This document shows, in pieces, positions 40,990 through 49,558 of a stretch of DNA of 64,000 nucleotides (the stretch's first letter is position 1; each line of letters starts with the position of its first letter). Under the pieces are notes generated by a model. It made no database searches. It was not told the origin of the DNA and was given only the letters and a program-made list of their open reading frames with translations. Source of the stretch: Saprospiraceae bacterium (GTDB lineage Bacteria; Bacteroidota; Bacteroidia; Chitinophagales; Saprospiraceae); assembly GCA_016711125.1 (NCBI GenBank), contig JADJTQ010000001.1:1364001-1428000 (forward strand), in the 5' to 3' direction. The position numbers and the translations under genes are program-made.

Positions 40990-41554
40990 TATCTTTTTGT
41001 TTTGAGGATTCAAGGATAAGGGTCTGTAGCCTGGATTTTGCCCGGTGCAAATGTGCTTTGGAAGTGCCCTCCGAGATCTCCAATAGTTCGCCAATCTCAT
41101 TGTGCTTGAATCCTTCTATGCAATACAAATTGAATACGGACCTTAGCGATGGTGGCAAGCTCTGAACGTGTTCCAGTAACTCCTGGTAGCTGAGGCTATT
41201 AATGATATCATCGTCCATTTTTGGTTCGGGTACTTGCTCAAATGGTACGATCAGATTATTCTGATAGCGATAGTAGTCGCTGCTAGCATGCACAATGATT
41301 TTCTTCAACCACGGAATAAAGTGCTGAGAGATATCAAAAAGTGCCAGCTTCTTGAAGATGCGAATAAAGGCGTTTGACAAGATTTCTTTGGCATCTTCCT
41401 CGTTGCTGCTGTATCTAATGGCCGTATTCATACCTTCCGTATAGTACATATCAAATAGTTGTCTTTGTGCTCTACCTGAGCCCTTAAGACACTGACTAAT
41501 AATCTGATTAGTCAATTGGTCCTTTGATTGTCCATACAGTGGTAGCAGCTTCAT
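40940..41554 (-). CDS. RNA polymerase ECF sigma factor
   Basis: A 204-residue sigma-70 family ECF factor. Region 2 is AQRQLFDMYYTEGMNTAIRY with EEDAKEILSNAFIRIF, and region 4 is LPPSLRSVFNLYCIEGF with EIGELLEISEGTSKAHLHRAK (helix-turn-helix). ATG at 41554. It is followed, with overlap, by the presumed membrane anti-sigma gene. The pair lies just upstream of the electron-conduit operon on the same strand, so it might control that operon; this is inference only. Confidence 0.92.
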   Translation of the reverse strand: MKLLPLYGQSKDQLTNQIISQCLKGSGRAQRQLFDMYYTEGMNTAIRYSSNEEDAKEILSNAFIRIFKKLALFDISQHFIPWLKKIIVHASSDYYRYQNNLIVPFEQVPEPKMDDDIINSLSYQELLEHVQSLPPSLRSVFNLYCIEGFKHNEIGELLEISEGTSKAHLHRAKSRLQTLILESSKQKDIGPIRQEHTKKAIKGS

Positions 41555-42070
41555 TGGTTGCCTTACATTAAAACTTTTTTCAGTTTTGAGTGATGTTCAG
41601 GCTGATCTTCTCCGAAGTTTTTCGCCTCAGATCAACGGAGTTCTTTCCGCGTTCGCATATGGGAGGAAAGGTTACTATGCCTACTCCAACGTCGCGGTAA
41701 TATCCATAATTGTGCCGTAATGCTTAATAGTTAATGATTATACAATGATTGTCCAAAGGTGATTGAGCCCCAGATCGATTGTGTGCTAAAAGGCACGTAA
41801 GAAAATCGTTAAATGATTTTGAGATAAGCAGAGAGCAGATAATCACTATCTTTAAACGGCAACGGTTTATTGAATAGGTAGTAAGAGACATTGGCGTCAA
41901 AGGAAATAACTTGGAGAATCAGCGTCTGGGTCTCCAATCTTTGGCAGAAGATGACCAAGATAGTCTTTGCTAAAAACGGTTCCAGATGGAGAATTGTCAA
42001 TGGTGAAATCATGGATTCGAAATCAAATGCACTTGCTGTTTTAAAACTAAAGCCTGGCATACATTATTTG
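41555..42070. other. Intergenic region between divergent sigma and DUF1553 genes
   Basis: About 515 bases. Short frames cross it on both strands, including an upstream extension of the DUF1553 frame to 41891, but none has a convincing start or leader. It should hold two divergent promoters. No RNA gene or repeat is seen. Confidence 0.4.
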
Positions 42071-45000
42071 ATGTGGGAATTTAAATATTGGGGATTTGGA
42101 ATTGTCATCTCACTATCTTCTTTGGGTTGCCAAAGAGATACATACACTGACTCTGGTCATCCGATACCCGACGTAGTCGATTATAATTTTCATGTAAAGC
42201 CCATTCTATCAGACCGCTGCTTTAATTGTCATGGACCCGATGCAGCCAAGAGGGAGGCCGATTTGCGTCTTGATATTGCCGAATCAGCTTATGCAACCCT
42301 AAGTAACACTCCTGGTGTGCAGGCCATCGATCCTGGCAAACCCAAATCCAGTGCTGTCTTCCAACGGATATTTTCGAAAGATCCCGAACTTATAATGCCC
42401 CCTCCTGAATCTAAGTTGCAATTATCAGATCGTGAAAAAGCCATTTTGGCAAAGTGGATCGAACAGGGGGCTGTGTATAAACCACACTGGTCTTTCCAGG
42501 CTCCTCTTCAGGTTAAAACACCTACAGATGTGCATCCGGTTGACTATTTTATCGATCAGAAACTTGAGGAGCAAAGACTTCCTGCCAATCCTGATGCCGG
42601 TAAGGAAACATGGTTGCGAAGAGTATTTTTTGACCTTACGGGTCTGCCTCCTTCCCTTGCTGAGGTTGATCGCTTTCTGGCCGATAGTTCTTCGATCGCT
42701 GTTGAAAAAGTGATTGACAGCCTTTTGGATCGCCCTGGTTATGGAGAGCGTATGGCAGCGGATTGGATGGATGTGGCCAGATATGCCGATAGTGATGGAT
42801 ACTTAGATGACAAGCACCGGGAGTTTGCACCGTGGCGAGACTGGGTGAGCAGGGCCTTTAACGCCAACCTGCCTTACGATCAATTTGTGGTCTGGCAGAT
42901 GGCCGGTGATCTGATTGACCAACCTACGCAAGAGAGTATACTGGCCACTGCTTTCAATCGATTGCATCGACGTAATTCAGAAGCGGGCATCGTGTTTGAA
43001 GAGTATCGTACTGAGTATGTAGCCGACCGAGTCCATACTTTTAGCAAAGCTTTTCTTGGACTTACGATGGAATGCGCACGATGTCATGATCACAAATACG
43101 ACCCGATCACCCAGAAAGAATACTATAAATTGTTTGCCTATTTTAATAGCACCAATGAGATTGGCACGGCGGTATATGGGCCTGGCCAGGCACCGGGACC
43201 TTCATTAATGCTGACCTCGAAAGATCAAGAGGAAATGATCGAATTTATTTCCCGAAAGATCGTTGATCAGGAAGCACAATTGGAGAAAATTGAAAATGAA
43301 AAGATTGATAACCAATCATTGGATGTCACAGAAAGTGAGATTAGGTCATCATACCGAAAAAAATTAATCTCCCACACGACCTTTGATCGTATAACCGGTT
43401 CGGGCAAAAATACGGTGCTGCCAGATGAGGTAGCAAAAGGCAAATCTGCCCAATTAATCCAACCGGTATTTGCATCAGGTAAAAATGGTCAGGGATTTAA
43501 AGTTGAGGATTATAATTACGTAATTCTAGGTGACAAGATTGGATGGTACGACCGGGTTGATCCCTTTTCAGTGAGTCTTTGGATCCGGCCTGCCGAAATC
43601 TACCGGCAAGCGGGAATTTTCACCCATTGCGAAGATTTGAGATTGGGATACAAGGGGTATTCATTGCATCTTCAAGACAATCGACTCCGTTTTATTATGG
43701 CCTATAGTTGGCCTACGAATTCAATTGAAATTATAAGCGATGCCATCTTGCCCGAGCAAGAATGGTCACACGTAGCGGTAACCTACGATGGTTCGAGTCA
43801 GGCAAAAGGAGTGCAGCTTTATCTGAACGGAAAACCTATTTCGGGGAAAGTCGTTGCAGATAATTTATATAAAAGTATTTTGTTTGAGCCAGATATACAT
43901 ACTTATGGTTTTGCTGGTCTTCGACTGGGTTACCGGGACAAGATTAAACCATTTAAAAGTGGGACATTTGATGAAGTAAAAATATTTGATAATCGACTTT
44001 CCGATCTGGAAATACAATATGATTTTGATCCCTATCATTTCGAGATAGAAGTAAATGATTCGCGACTTATTCAGTATGCTCTTTTAAACGAAGATTTTAA
44101 TTATCAGAGATGGCAAGACAGTATATTTAAAAGCCGAAATGATCTGAATCAACTAACCCAAGACATCAAGGAAATTATGGTCATGGGCGATTTACCCGAT
44201 CCAAGACCTACTTTTGTTCTGGAGCGGGGCAGATATGATGCGCCTCTTGATCTGGTACATCCGGCTTTACCAGATGCATTGAACCAGGATCATTACGAAT
44301 ATTCTGAAAATAGATTGGGACTGTGTGATTGGTTGTTTAATGACTCAAATCCTTTGACGGCACGCGTCTTTGTCAACCGTATCTGGCAACAGCATTTTGG
44401 AATCGGTTTGGTAAAGACATCCGAAGATTTTGGAGCCCAGGGCTCTCTTCCCAGCCACCCGGAATTGCTTGATTGGTTGGCGGTGTGGTTTCGTGAATCT
44501 GGTTGGAATATTAAGGAACTGCACAAACTCATACTTACTTCAGCTGCTTATCTTCGGTCGTCGGTGATCGATTCAACCTGTTTTGTCAGGGATCCGGAAA
44601 ACATTTGGCTATGGCGTGGTCCTAGCCAGCGGCTTTCGGCTGAAATGCTGCGAGATAATGCTTTGGCCATTAGTGGTTTATTGAGAGATAAGAGGGGAGG
44701 AGAGAGCGTGTATCCCTATCAGCCCCAAGGCCTATGGGATGAGTTGAGCAATAAACCCTGGCGCTATCCATATTTGCAAGAACCGGGTGATGGACTGTAT
44801 CGACGCAGCTTGTATACCATCTGGAAACGTACATCTCCACCACCTGGCATGCTACTTTTTGATGTGCCCGACCGGAGTTTTTGCACGGTTCAACGACGTC
44901 AAACCAGCACTCCCCTTCAAGCCCTGGTTTTACTAAACGATCCTCAGTATGTGGAGGCCAGCCGGGCAATAGCGCTGCATTGCTGGCAACAAAACGGAAA

Positions 45001-45253
45001 AACGTCGCAGTGCCTGACGGATATCTTCAGACTCACATTGGGGCGGTATCCCACCACACAAGAATCGCAATTGATGCTGTCTTTTTATCAGCTGGAATTG
45101 CAAAATGTCAATGCAGGAAAAATTGATTATAAAGAATATTTTAAAAATGGTGAATTGGAAGTATCCGAAAGTAATGATCAGCGGACCATTGCTGCATTGG
45201 CTATCACGACTCATAGTTTGTTAAATACTTATGAAGCGCAAATGAAAAAATGA
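42071..45253 (+). CDS. PSCyt1-DUF1549-DUF1553 lipoprotein with LamG-like insert
   Basis: A 1060-residue protein from ATG 42071, chosen because it gives a lipoprotein signal (GIVISLSSLGC-QRD). Order: a cytochrome-like PSCyt1 segment (DRCFNCHGPDAAKREADLRL, one CxxCH), DUF1549/PSCyt2 (LRRVFFDLTGLPPS, VARYADSDGYLDD), CARCHDHKYDP, a concanavalin/LamG-like domain (about 500-680), then DUF1553/PSD1 (RVFVNRIWQQHFGIGLV, CTVQRRQTSTPLQALVLLND). This architecture is best known from Planctomycetes but occurs in Bacteroidota; it is often linked with polysaccharide use. It overlaps the DUF1501 start (ATGA), so the pair is coupled. Confidence 0.9.
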   Translation: MWEFKYWGFGIVISLSSLGCQRDTYTDSGHPIPDVVDYNFHVKPILSDRCFNCHGPDAAKREADLRLDIAESAYATLSNTPGVQAIDPGKPKSSAVFQRIFSKDPELIMPPPESKLQLSDREKAILAKWIEQGAVYKPHWSFQAPLQVKTPTDVHPVDYFIDQKLEEQRLPANPDAGKETWLRRVFFDLTGLPPSLAEVDRFLADSSSIAVEKVIDSLLDRPGYGERMAADWMDVARYADSDGYLDDKHREFAPWRDWVSRAFNANLPYDQFVVWQMAGDLIDQPTQESILATAFNRLHRRNSEAGIVFEEYRTEYVADRVHTFSKAFLGLTMECARCHDHKYDPITQKEYYKLFAYFNSTNEIGTAVYGPGQAPGPSLMLTSKDQEEMIEFISRKIVDQEAQLEKIENEKIDNQSLDVTESEIRSSYRKKLISHTTFDRITGSGKNTVLPDEVAKGKSAQLIQPVFASGKNGQGFKVEDYNYVILGDKIGWYDRVDPFSVSLWIRPAEIYRQAGIFTHCEDLRLGYKGYSLHLQDNRLRFIMAYSWPTNSIEIISDAILPEQEWSHVAVTYDGSSQAKGVQLYLNGKPISGKVVADNLYKSILFEPDIHTYGFAGLRLGYRDKIKPFKSGTFDEVKIFDNRLSDLEIQYDFDPYHFEIEVNDSRLIQYALLNEDFNYQRWQDSIFKSRNDLNQLTQDIKEIMVMGDLPDPRPTFVLERGRYDAPLDLVHPALPDALNQDHYEYSENRLGLCDWLFNDSNPLTARVFVNRIWQQHFGIGLVKTSEDFGAQGSLPSHPELLDWLAVWFRESGWNIKELHKLILTSAAYLRSSVIDSTCFVRDPENIWLWRGPSQRLSAEMLRDNALAISGLLRDKRGGESVYPYQPQGLWDELSNKPWRYPYLQEPGDGLYRRSLYTIWKRTSPPPGMLLFDVPDRSFCTVQRRQTSTPLQALVLLNDPQYVEASRAIALHCWQQNGKTSQCLTDIFRLTLGRYPTTQESQLMLSFYQLELQNVNAGKIDYKEYFKNGELEVSESNDQRTIAALAITTHSLLNTYEAQMKK

Positions 45254-46693
45254 TGGATCAAAACAGTACACGTCGTGATTTTTTGAAAAATACCGCTTCG
45301 GGACTGGGAGCGGTAGCCCTTGGTACATTATTAAATCCCCTGCAAGCCAAAGATTTTGGAGTGGTGCAAAATCAAAGAACAAAAGCATACAATTCAGGAA
45401 TGCATTTTCCCGCCCGGGCCAAAAGAATTATTTATTTATTTCAAAGTGGAGGTCCATCGCAATTAGAGACTTTTGACTACAAAGTAGCATTAGAAAAATG
45501 GCACGGTCAAGAAATACCTGCCTCCGTGCAAGGTACTCAACGCAATTCGGGCATGGTCACCGAGCAAAGTACTTTTCCTTTAGTTAAATCCTATTATACA
45601 TTCAAAAAATATGGACAAAGCGGAGCCTGGGTCAGTGAATTGTTACCTCACACAGCTAAAATAGTTGACGATTTATGTATAGTGAAATCGATGTATACGG
45701 ATGCAATTAATCACGAACCAGCGGTTATCTTCATGCAGACTGGATCACAGCTTACCGGAAGGCCATCGATCGGCAGTTGCCTGAGCTATGGGCTGGGGAG
45801 TAGCAATCAGAATTTACCAGGTTTTGTGGTGATGATTTCGAAGAGTGGAGGAGCACAGCCGTTAAGTTCCGCATCCTGGGGTAGCGGATTTCTCCGTTCG
45901 CATCATCAGGGAGTACAGTTCAGGGCAGGCAAAGACCCGGTGCTGTATCTTAATAATCCTTATGGGCTGCATGCCGATGACCGCAGACGATCGCTCGACT
46001 TTATTCAATCGATGAACCAGCATCAGCGAGCAATTTGGGGTGATCCGGAAGTAGACTCCAAGATCAATCAATATGAAATGGCTTTTCGCATGCAGAGTTC
46101 AGTACCGGATGTGGTAGATATTTCGAAGGAGCCCGACTATATTTTTTGACTTGTATGGCCAGGAAGCGAGGATACCGGGCACTTATGCCGCCAATTGCCT
46201 CTTAGCCCGTAAACTGGCCGAACAAGACGTTCGATTTATCCAGCTGTATCACATGGGTTGGGATCATCACGGCGGTTTACCTGCGGGTATTAAGAAATTG
46301 ACTCATCAGACGGATCAACCCACGGCTGCTCTTATTCAGGACTTAAAACAGAGAGGTCTTCTTGATGATACCCTGGTGATCTGGGGCGGCGAATTTGGGC
46401 GAACCAGTTTTTCTCAGGGCCAACTGACAAAAGATGATTATGGTCGTGACCATCACCCGGGATGCTATACCATGTGGATGGCAGGTGGAGGTATCAAACC
46501 AGGTATGGTGTATGGAGAAACCGATGAACTCGGCTACAATGTTGCCACCAATCCGGTGCATGTCCACGATTTTCAGGCTACGCTTTTACATTTGCTGGGT
46601 ATTGATCACGAACAGCTCACCTTTAAGTATCAGGGGCGGCGTTTTCGGCTCACCGATGTGCATGGTCAGGTTGTCCGGGATATATTAGCATAG
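45250..46693 (+). CDS. DUF1501 protein (sulfatase-like fold), Tat-exported, one frame break
   Basis: The Tat signal is TRRDFLKNTASGLGAVALG. The body contains QSGGPSQLETFDYK, KSMYTDAINHEPA, and later YHMGWDHHGG, WGGEFGRTSFSQG and GRDHHPGCYTMW, the usual DUF1501 landmarks. The frame stops after KEPDYIF at the T6 run 46142-46147; with five T the protein continues as IFDLYGQEARIPG, giving 480 residues, the normal length. Without the repair two separate proteins of 299 and 180 residues would be called. It is the partner of the DUF1553 gene, which it overlaps by four bases. Confidence 0.88.
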
Positions 46694-46777
46694 ATGAAAC
46701 AATTTAAATCATTCGGGGTTTATCAGTGGTACCTAATCCAAATAATTAAATTTTTTTGAGACGCATAAAAATAATTC

Positions 46778-47405
46778 ATGAACATCGCACAGATTTTTGA
46801 AAACAATCGTAATTGGATTGCTAGCAAATTAGCCCTTAACAACGACTATTTCAGTGATCTTTCAAAAGGTCAAAGTCCGGAAGTGCTTTACATTGGTTGC
46901 TCTGACAGCCGGGTGACGGCAGAAGAATTAATGGGTGCGCAACCAGGTGAGGTTTTCGTGCACCGGAATATTGCCAACATGGTGCCCAATACCGATTTGA
47001 ATACGATGTCGGTGATTAATTTTTCAATAAATCATTTAAAAGTTAGTCATATTGTCGTATGCGGCCACTACTATTGTGGTGGAGTGAAGGCTGCGATGCA
47101 GTCAGCTGATTTAGGCATACTTAATCCCTGGCTGCGAAATATCCGTGATGTTTATCGTCTGCATAAAGATGAGTTGCATGGTATTACCAATGAAGAAGAA
47201 AAATACAAACGATTGGTCGAATTGAATGTCCAGGAACAATGCATCAATGTAATTAAAACTGCTGATGTTCAGCGGGCATATCGTCACCATGGTTTACAAG
47301 TGCATGGTTGGGTTTTTTGACGTTCATACCGGGCAGCTAATCGATCTTAAAATTGACTTTCCAAAGATATTGGAAGAGATCATGCAGATCTATCACTTAG
47401 AGTAG
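46778..47405 (+). CDS. Beta-class carbonic anhydrase, one frame break near the end
   Basis: Interconverts CO2 and bicarbonate in the cytoplasm. Zinc ligands of the beta class are present: Cys41 and Asp43 in CSDSR, His97 and Cys100 in CGHYYCGG. As written the protein ends at HGWVF (180 aa). The T6 run 47313-47318 has one T too many; with five it continues FDVHTGQLIDLKIDFPK to the stop at 47403-47405, total 208 residues, which is the family's usual length. The loss affects only the last strand and helix. Confidence 0.9.
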
Positions 47406-47487
47406 TGACTTCTCGCTTTGGTCTTGTGGTGTCTAAATACTTTGAGTTACAAATTTCCGATTATCGATGATTTGTAAGGATTAGACC

Positions 47488-47553
47488 TTGATATTGAAAA
47501 TCACCGCTTTGGTTTTCATATAATCGGTCTAATAGCTTGATTTTCAAGCGTCA
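47488..47553. terminator. Inverted repeat after carbonic anhydrase
   Basis: TTGAAAATCA (47494-47503) pairs with TGATTTTCAA (47538-47547), with partial pairing of TTGA/TCAA further out. The same core arms occur in the inverted repeat at 61771-61831. It lies in the 240-base gap between two plus-strand genes. A terminator or a dispersed palindromic repeat are both possible. Confidence 0.4.
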
Positions 47554-47647
47554 AATTATTCATTGGATTTGCAATGTATAATGTGGGTTGAATATTGATT
47601 TTGATCTTTCAGCAAGAGAAAAATTTTGATTAAATTACCAAATTGAT

Positions 47648-48793
47648 ATGCTCCGTTTGATCTTGAGTAGCTGCACCTTCCTTGGGACATTTTGTGTACT
47701 GTGCCAGAGTAATGACCTGCAATCACATCAGGTTCAGTCCGATCACTGGAATGCGATTTCTAGCTACTTTCACATACCCGAGGAATTTAGGGACAGCTTC
47801 GGAAATTTTAAATCACCTTTAGTAGACAAGAGAGGTGTTAAAGTCGATTCGCCGGAAGGTTGGAAAATAAGACGAAAGGAAATCCTAAGCGAATGGCATG
47901 CACTCATGGGGCCTTGGCCTGAATTGATTGTTGACAGACAATTGGAGATCGTATCCACAGAAAAGAGAGAAAATTTCACTCAACATCAGGTACGCTTTAG
48001 TTGGGTCCCGGGTGAGCTGACTGAGGGGTACCTTTTAGTACCAGGTGGTAGTGAAGGCTTGAAGCCAGCAGTGATTTCGGTATATTATGAACCAGAGACT
48101 GCCATCGGTTTGGGCAATCCTTATCGTGATTATGCCTATCAATTGGTAAAGCGGGGATTTGTCACTTTATCGATCGGCACCAAAGAAGCTACCGCACAAA
48201 AAAATTATGCACTCTATTATCCCTCTGTTGATCATGCAAGCGTGCAACCACTATCGATGCTCGCATATGCTGCTGCTAATGCCTGGGAAGTGCTGGCCAG
48301 GGTGGAGGGCGTTGATTCAGCCAGGATCGGCATCGTAGGTCATTCCTTTGGCGGCAAATGGGCCATGTTTGCCTCTTGCCTCTATGAAAAGTTTGCTTGC
48401 GCAGTGTGGTCTGACCCAGGCATTGTGCTTGAAGAATCCCGGCCATCAGTCAACTATTGGGAACCTTGGTATTTAGGATATCAACCCAAACCTTGGCGAG
48501 AGCGTGGAATGATTACCGTTGATAACCCGGCTAAAGGGCTGTATCCTGTGTTACGAAGTCGAGGATTCAATCTTACGGACCTCCATGCCCTGATGGCACC
48601 GAGACCATTTTTAGTTTCAGGAGGTTCTGAAGACCCACCTGAACGGTGGATTGCATTAAATCATGCTGTACACGTCAATAAATTGTTAGGATTTGAGCAG
48701 AGAGTAGGCATGACTAACCGGGAAGAGCATTCACCTGATCAGGCATCTAATGAGATTGTGTATCAGTTTTTTGAGTATTTTTTAAAATATTGA
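47648..48793 (+). CDS. Secreted alpha/beta hydrolase (acetyl-xylan-esterase-like)
   Basis: A 381-residue protein with a signal peptide ending near FCVLCQ and an alpha/beta hydrolase core. The nucleophile elbow is GHSFGG (about residue 232). A later His in NREEHSPDQ (about 360) and an Asp/Glu in SGGSEDPPERW complete a plausible triad. The region RRKEILSEWHALMGPWPE near residue 80 is typical of large secreted esterases of carbohydrate metabolism. It lies alone, with no sugar-utilisation genes directly attached; substrate unknown. Confidence 0.85.
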   Translation: MLRLILSSCTFLGTFCVLCQSNDLQSHQVQSDHWNAISSYFHIPEEFRDSFGNFKSPLVDKRGVKVDSPEGWKIRRKEILSEWHALMGPWPELIVDRQLEIVSTEKRENFTQHQVRFSWVPGELTEGYLLVPGGSEGLKPAVISVYYEPETAIGLGNPYRDYAYQLVKRGFVTLSIGTKEATAQKNYALYYPSVDHASVQPLSMLAYAAANAWEVLARVEGVDSARIGIVGHSFGGKWAMFASCLYEKFACAVWSDPGIVLEESRPSVNYWEPWYLGYQPKPWRERGMITVDNPAKGLYPVLRSRGFNLTDLHALMAPRPFLVSGGSEDPPERWIALNHAVHVNKLLGFEQRVGMTNREEHSPDQASNEIVYQFFEYFLKY

Positions 48794-49126
48794 TTGATCG
48801 AGTTTTCTCGTGGTCAGAAACCCATGCCACAAACTGACACATTTTAGAATGTACTTGATATAACCGCTTTAATTCTTAGTAATACTAATCTTAATTCATC
48901 TTTGTACTGAAGGAGTTGTCGATTGTACAAGTCATAAGACCAGAATTGGAGGTATAATATGGAATTTGTTTGCCTTCAAATATTTTGAGATTCATTTAGG
49001 AAAAAAACCTATCTTTAGAATACTCACAGGCCTTTCATCCCAGATTCGATTCCTGGATTTCAATTTTGCAAAATCAGGTGAGATGACATATTCATTTATT
49101 TTTTCATATAACCTTACAGAAGAATT
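48794..49126. other. Intergenic region, nothing recognised
   Basis: 333 bases between the hydrolase and the next plus-strand gene. Overlapping short frames on both strands (48966-49166 plus, 48992-49381 minus) lack family features. No repeat or hairpin stands out. Confidence 0.35.
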
Positions 49127-49513
49127 ATGGCAGTTTACACGATTACCCTGTTTGTTGATACGATAAATGTCACTCAGGAGAACACTGACAAGACCTGCAA
49201 CTTTGGACAGGGTCGGGCTACCAAGAATAAAGATTTTTCGATCACGGTAGAAATAGGGGATACCATCATCTGGCGAGGATTGCCACTTAGAGGCCAGTCT
49301 AATCTCGTAAATATCGAGGAGATAAGCTATGTTGGTGATAATAATATTTTTGGCACTCCGATTCTCGAGGGCAATAATCAAAAACCAGAACTCGTGATTG
49401 GAAACGTCATGAATGACTCAGGCGGTGAAGAGGAAAATTATGCAATTTCGTTTACCGTTTCAAATAAGCCAGAAAAATTATTTAGGATTGATCCAAAACT
49501 ACAAGTACATTGA
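49127..49513 (+). CDS. Hypothetical protein, 128 residues
   Basis: A 128-residue protein without signal peptide, with alternating beta-like segments (VYTITLFVDTINVTQ, FSITVEIGDTIIWRG, YAISFTVSN). IGDTIIWRG recalls beta-sandwich proteins, but I recognise no family. An opposing minus-strand frame covers the same DNA; the plus frame is preferred because its hydrophobic periodicity is regular and it lies co-directional with the cyclase gene that follows. Function unknown. Confidence 0.55.
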   Translation: MAVYTITLFVDTINVTQENTDKTCNFGQGRATKNKDFSITVEIGDTIIWRGLPLRGQSNLVNIEEISYVGDNNIFGTPILEGNNQKPELVIGNVMNDSGGEEENYAISFTVSNKPEKLFRIDPKLQVH

Positions 49514-49558
49514 GCATCTGGATAATTTACTAATTTTTTGGTGACAGGTAGCATCACA

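Noticed and set aside
41809..42060. Minus-strand 83-residue frame and the 41891 upstream start of the DUF1553 gene
   Set aside because: The lipoprotein signal at 42071 defines the real start; both frames lie in the divergent promoter region.
48992..49381. Minus-strand frame of 129 residues
   Set aside because: It overlaps the more protein-like plus-strand gene 49127-49513, and its hydrophobic pattern and start context are unconvincing.
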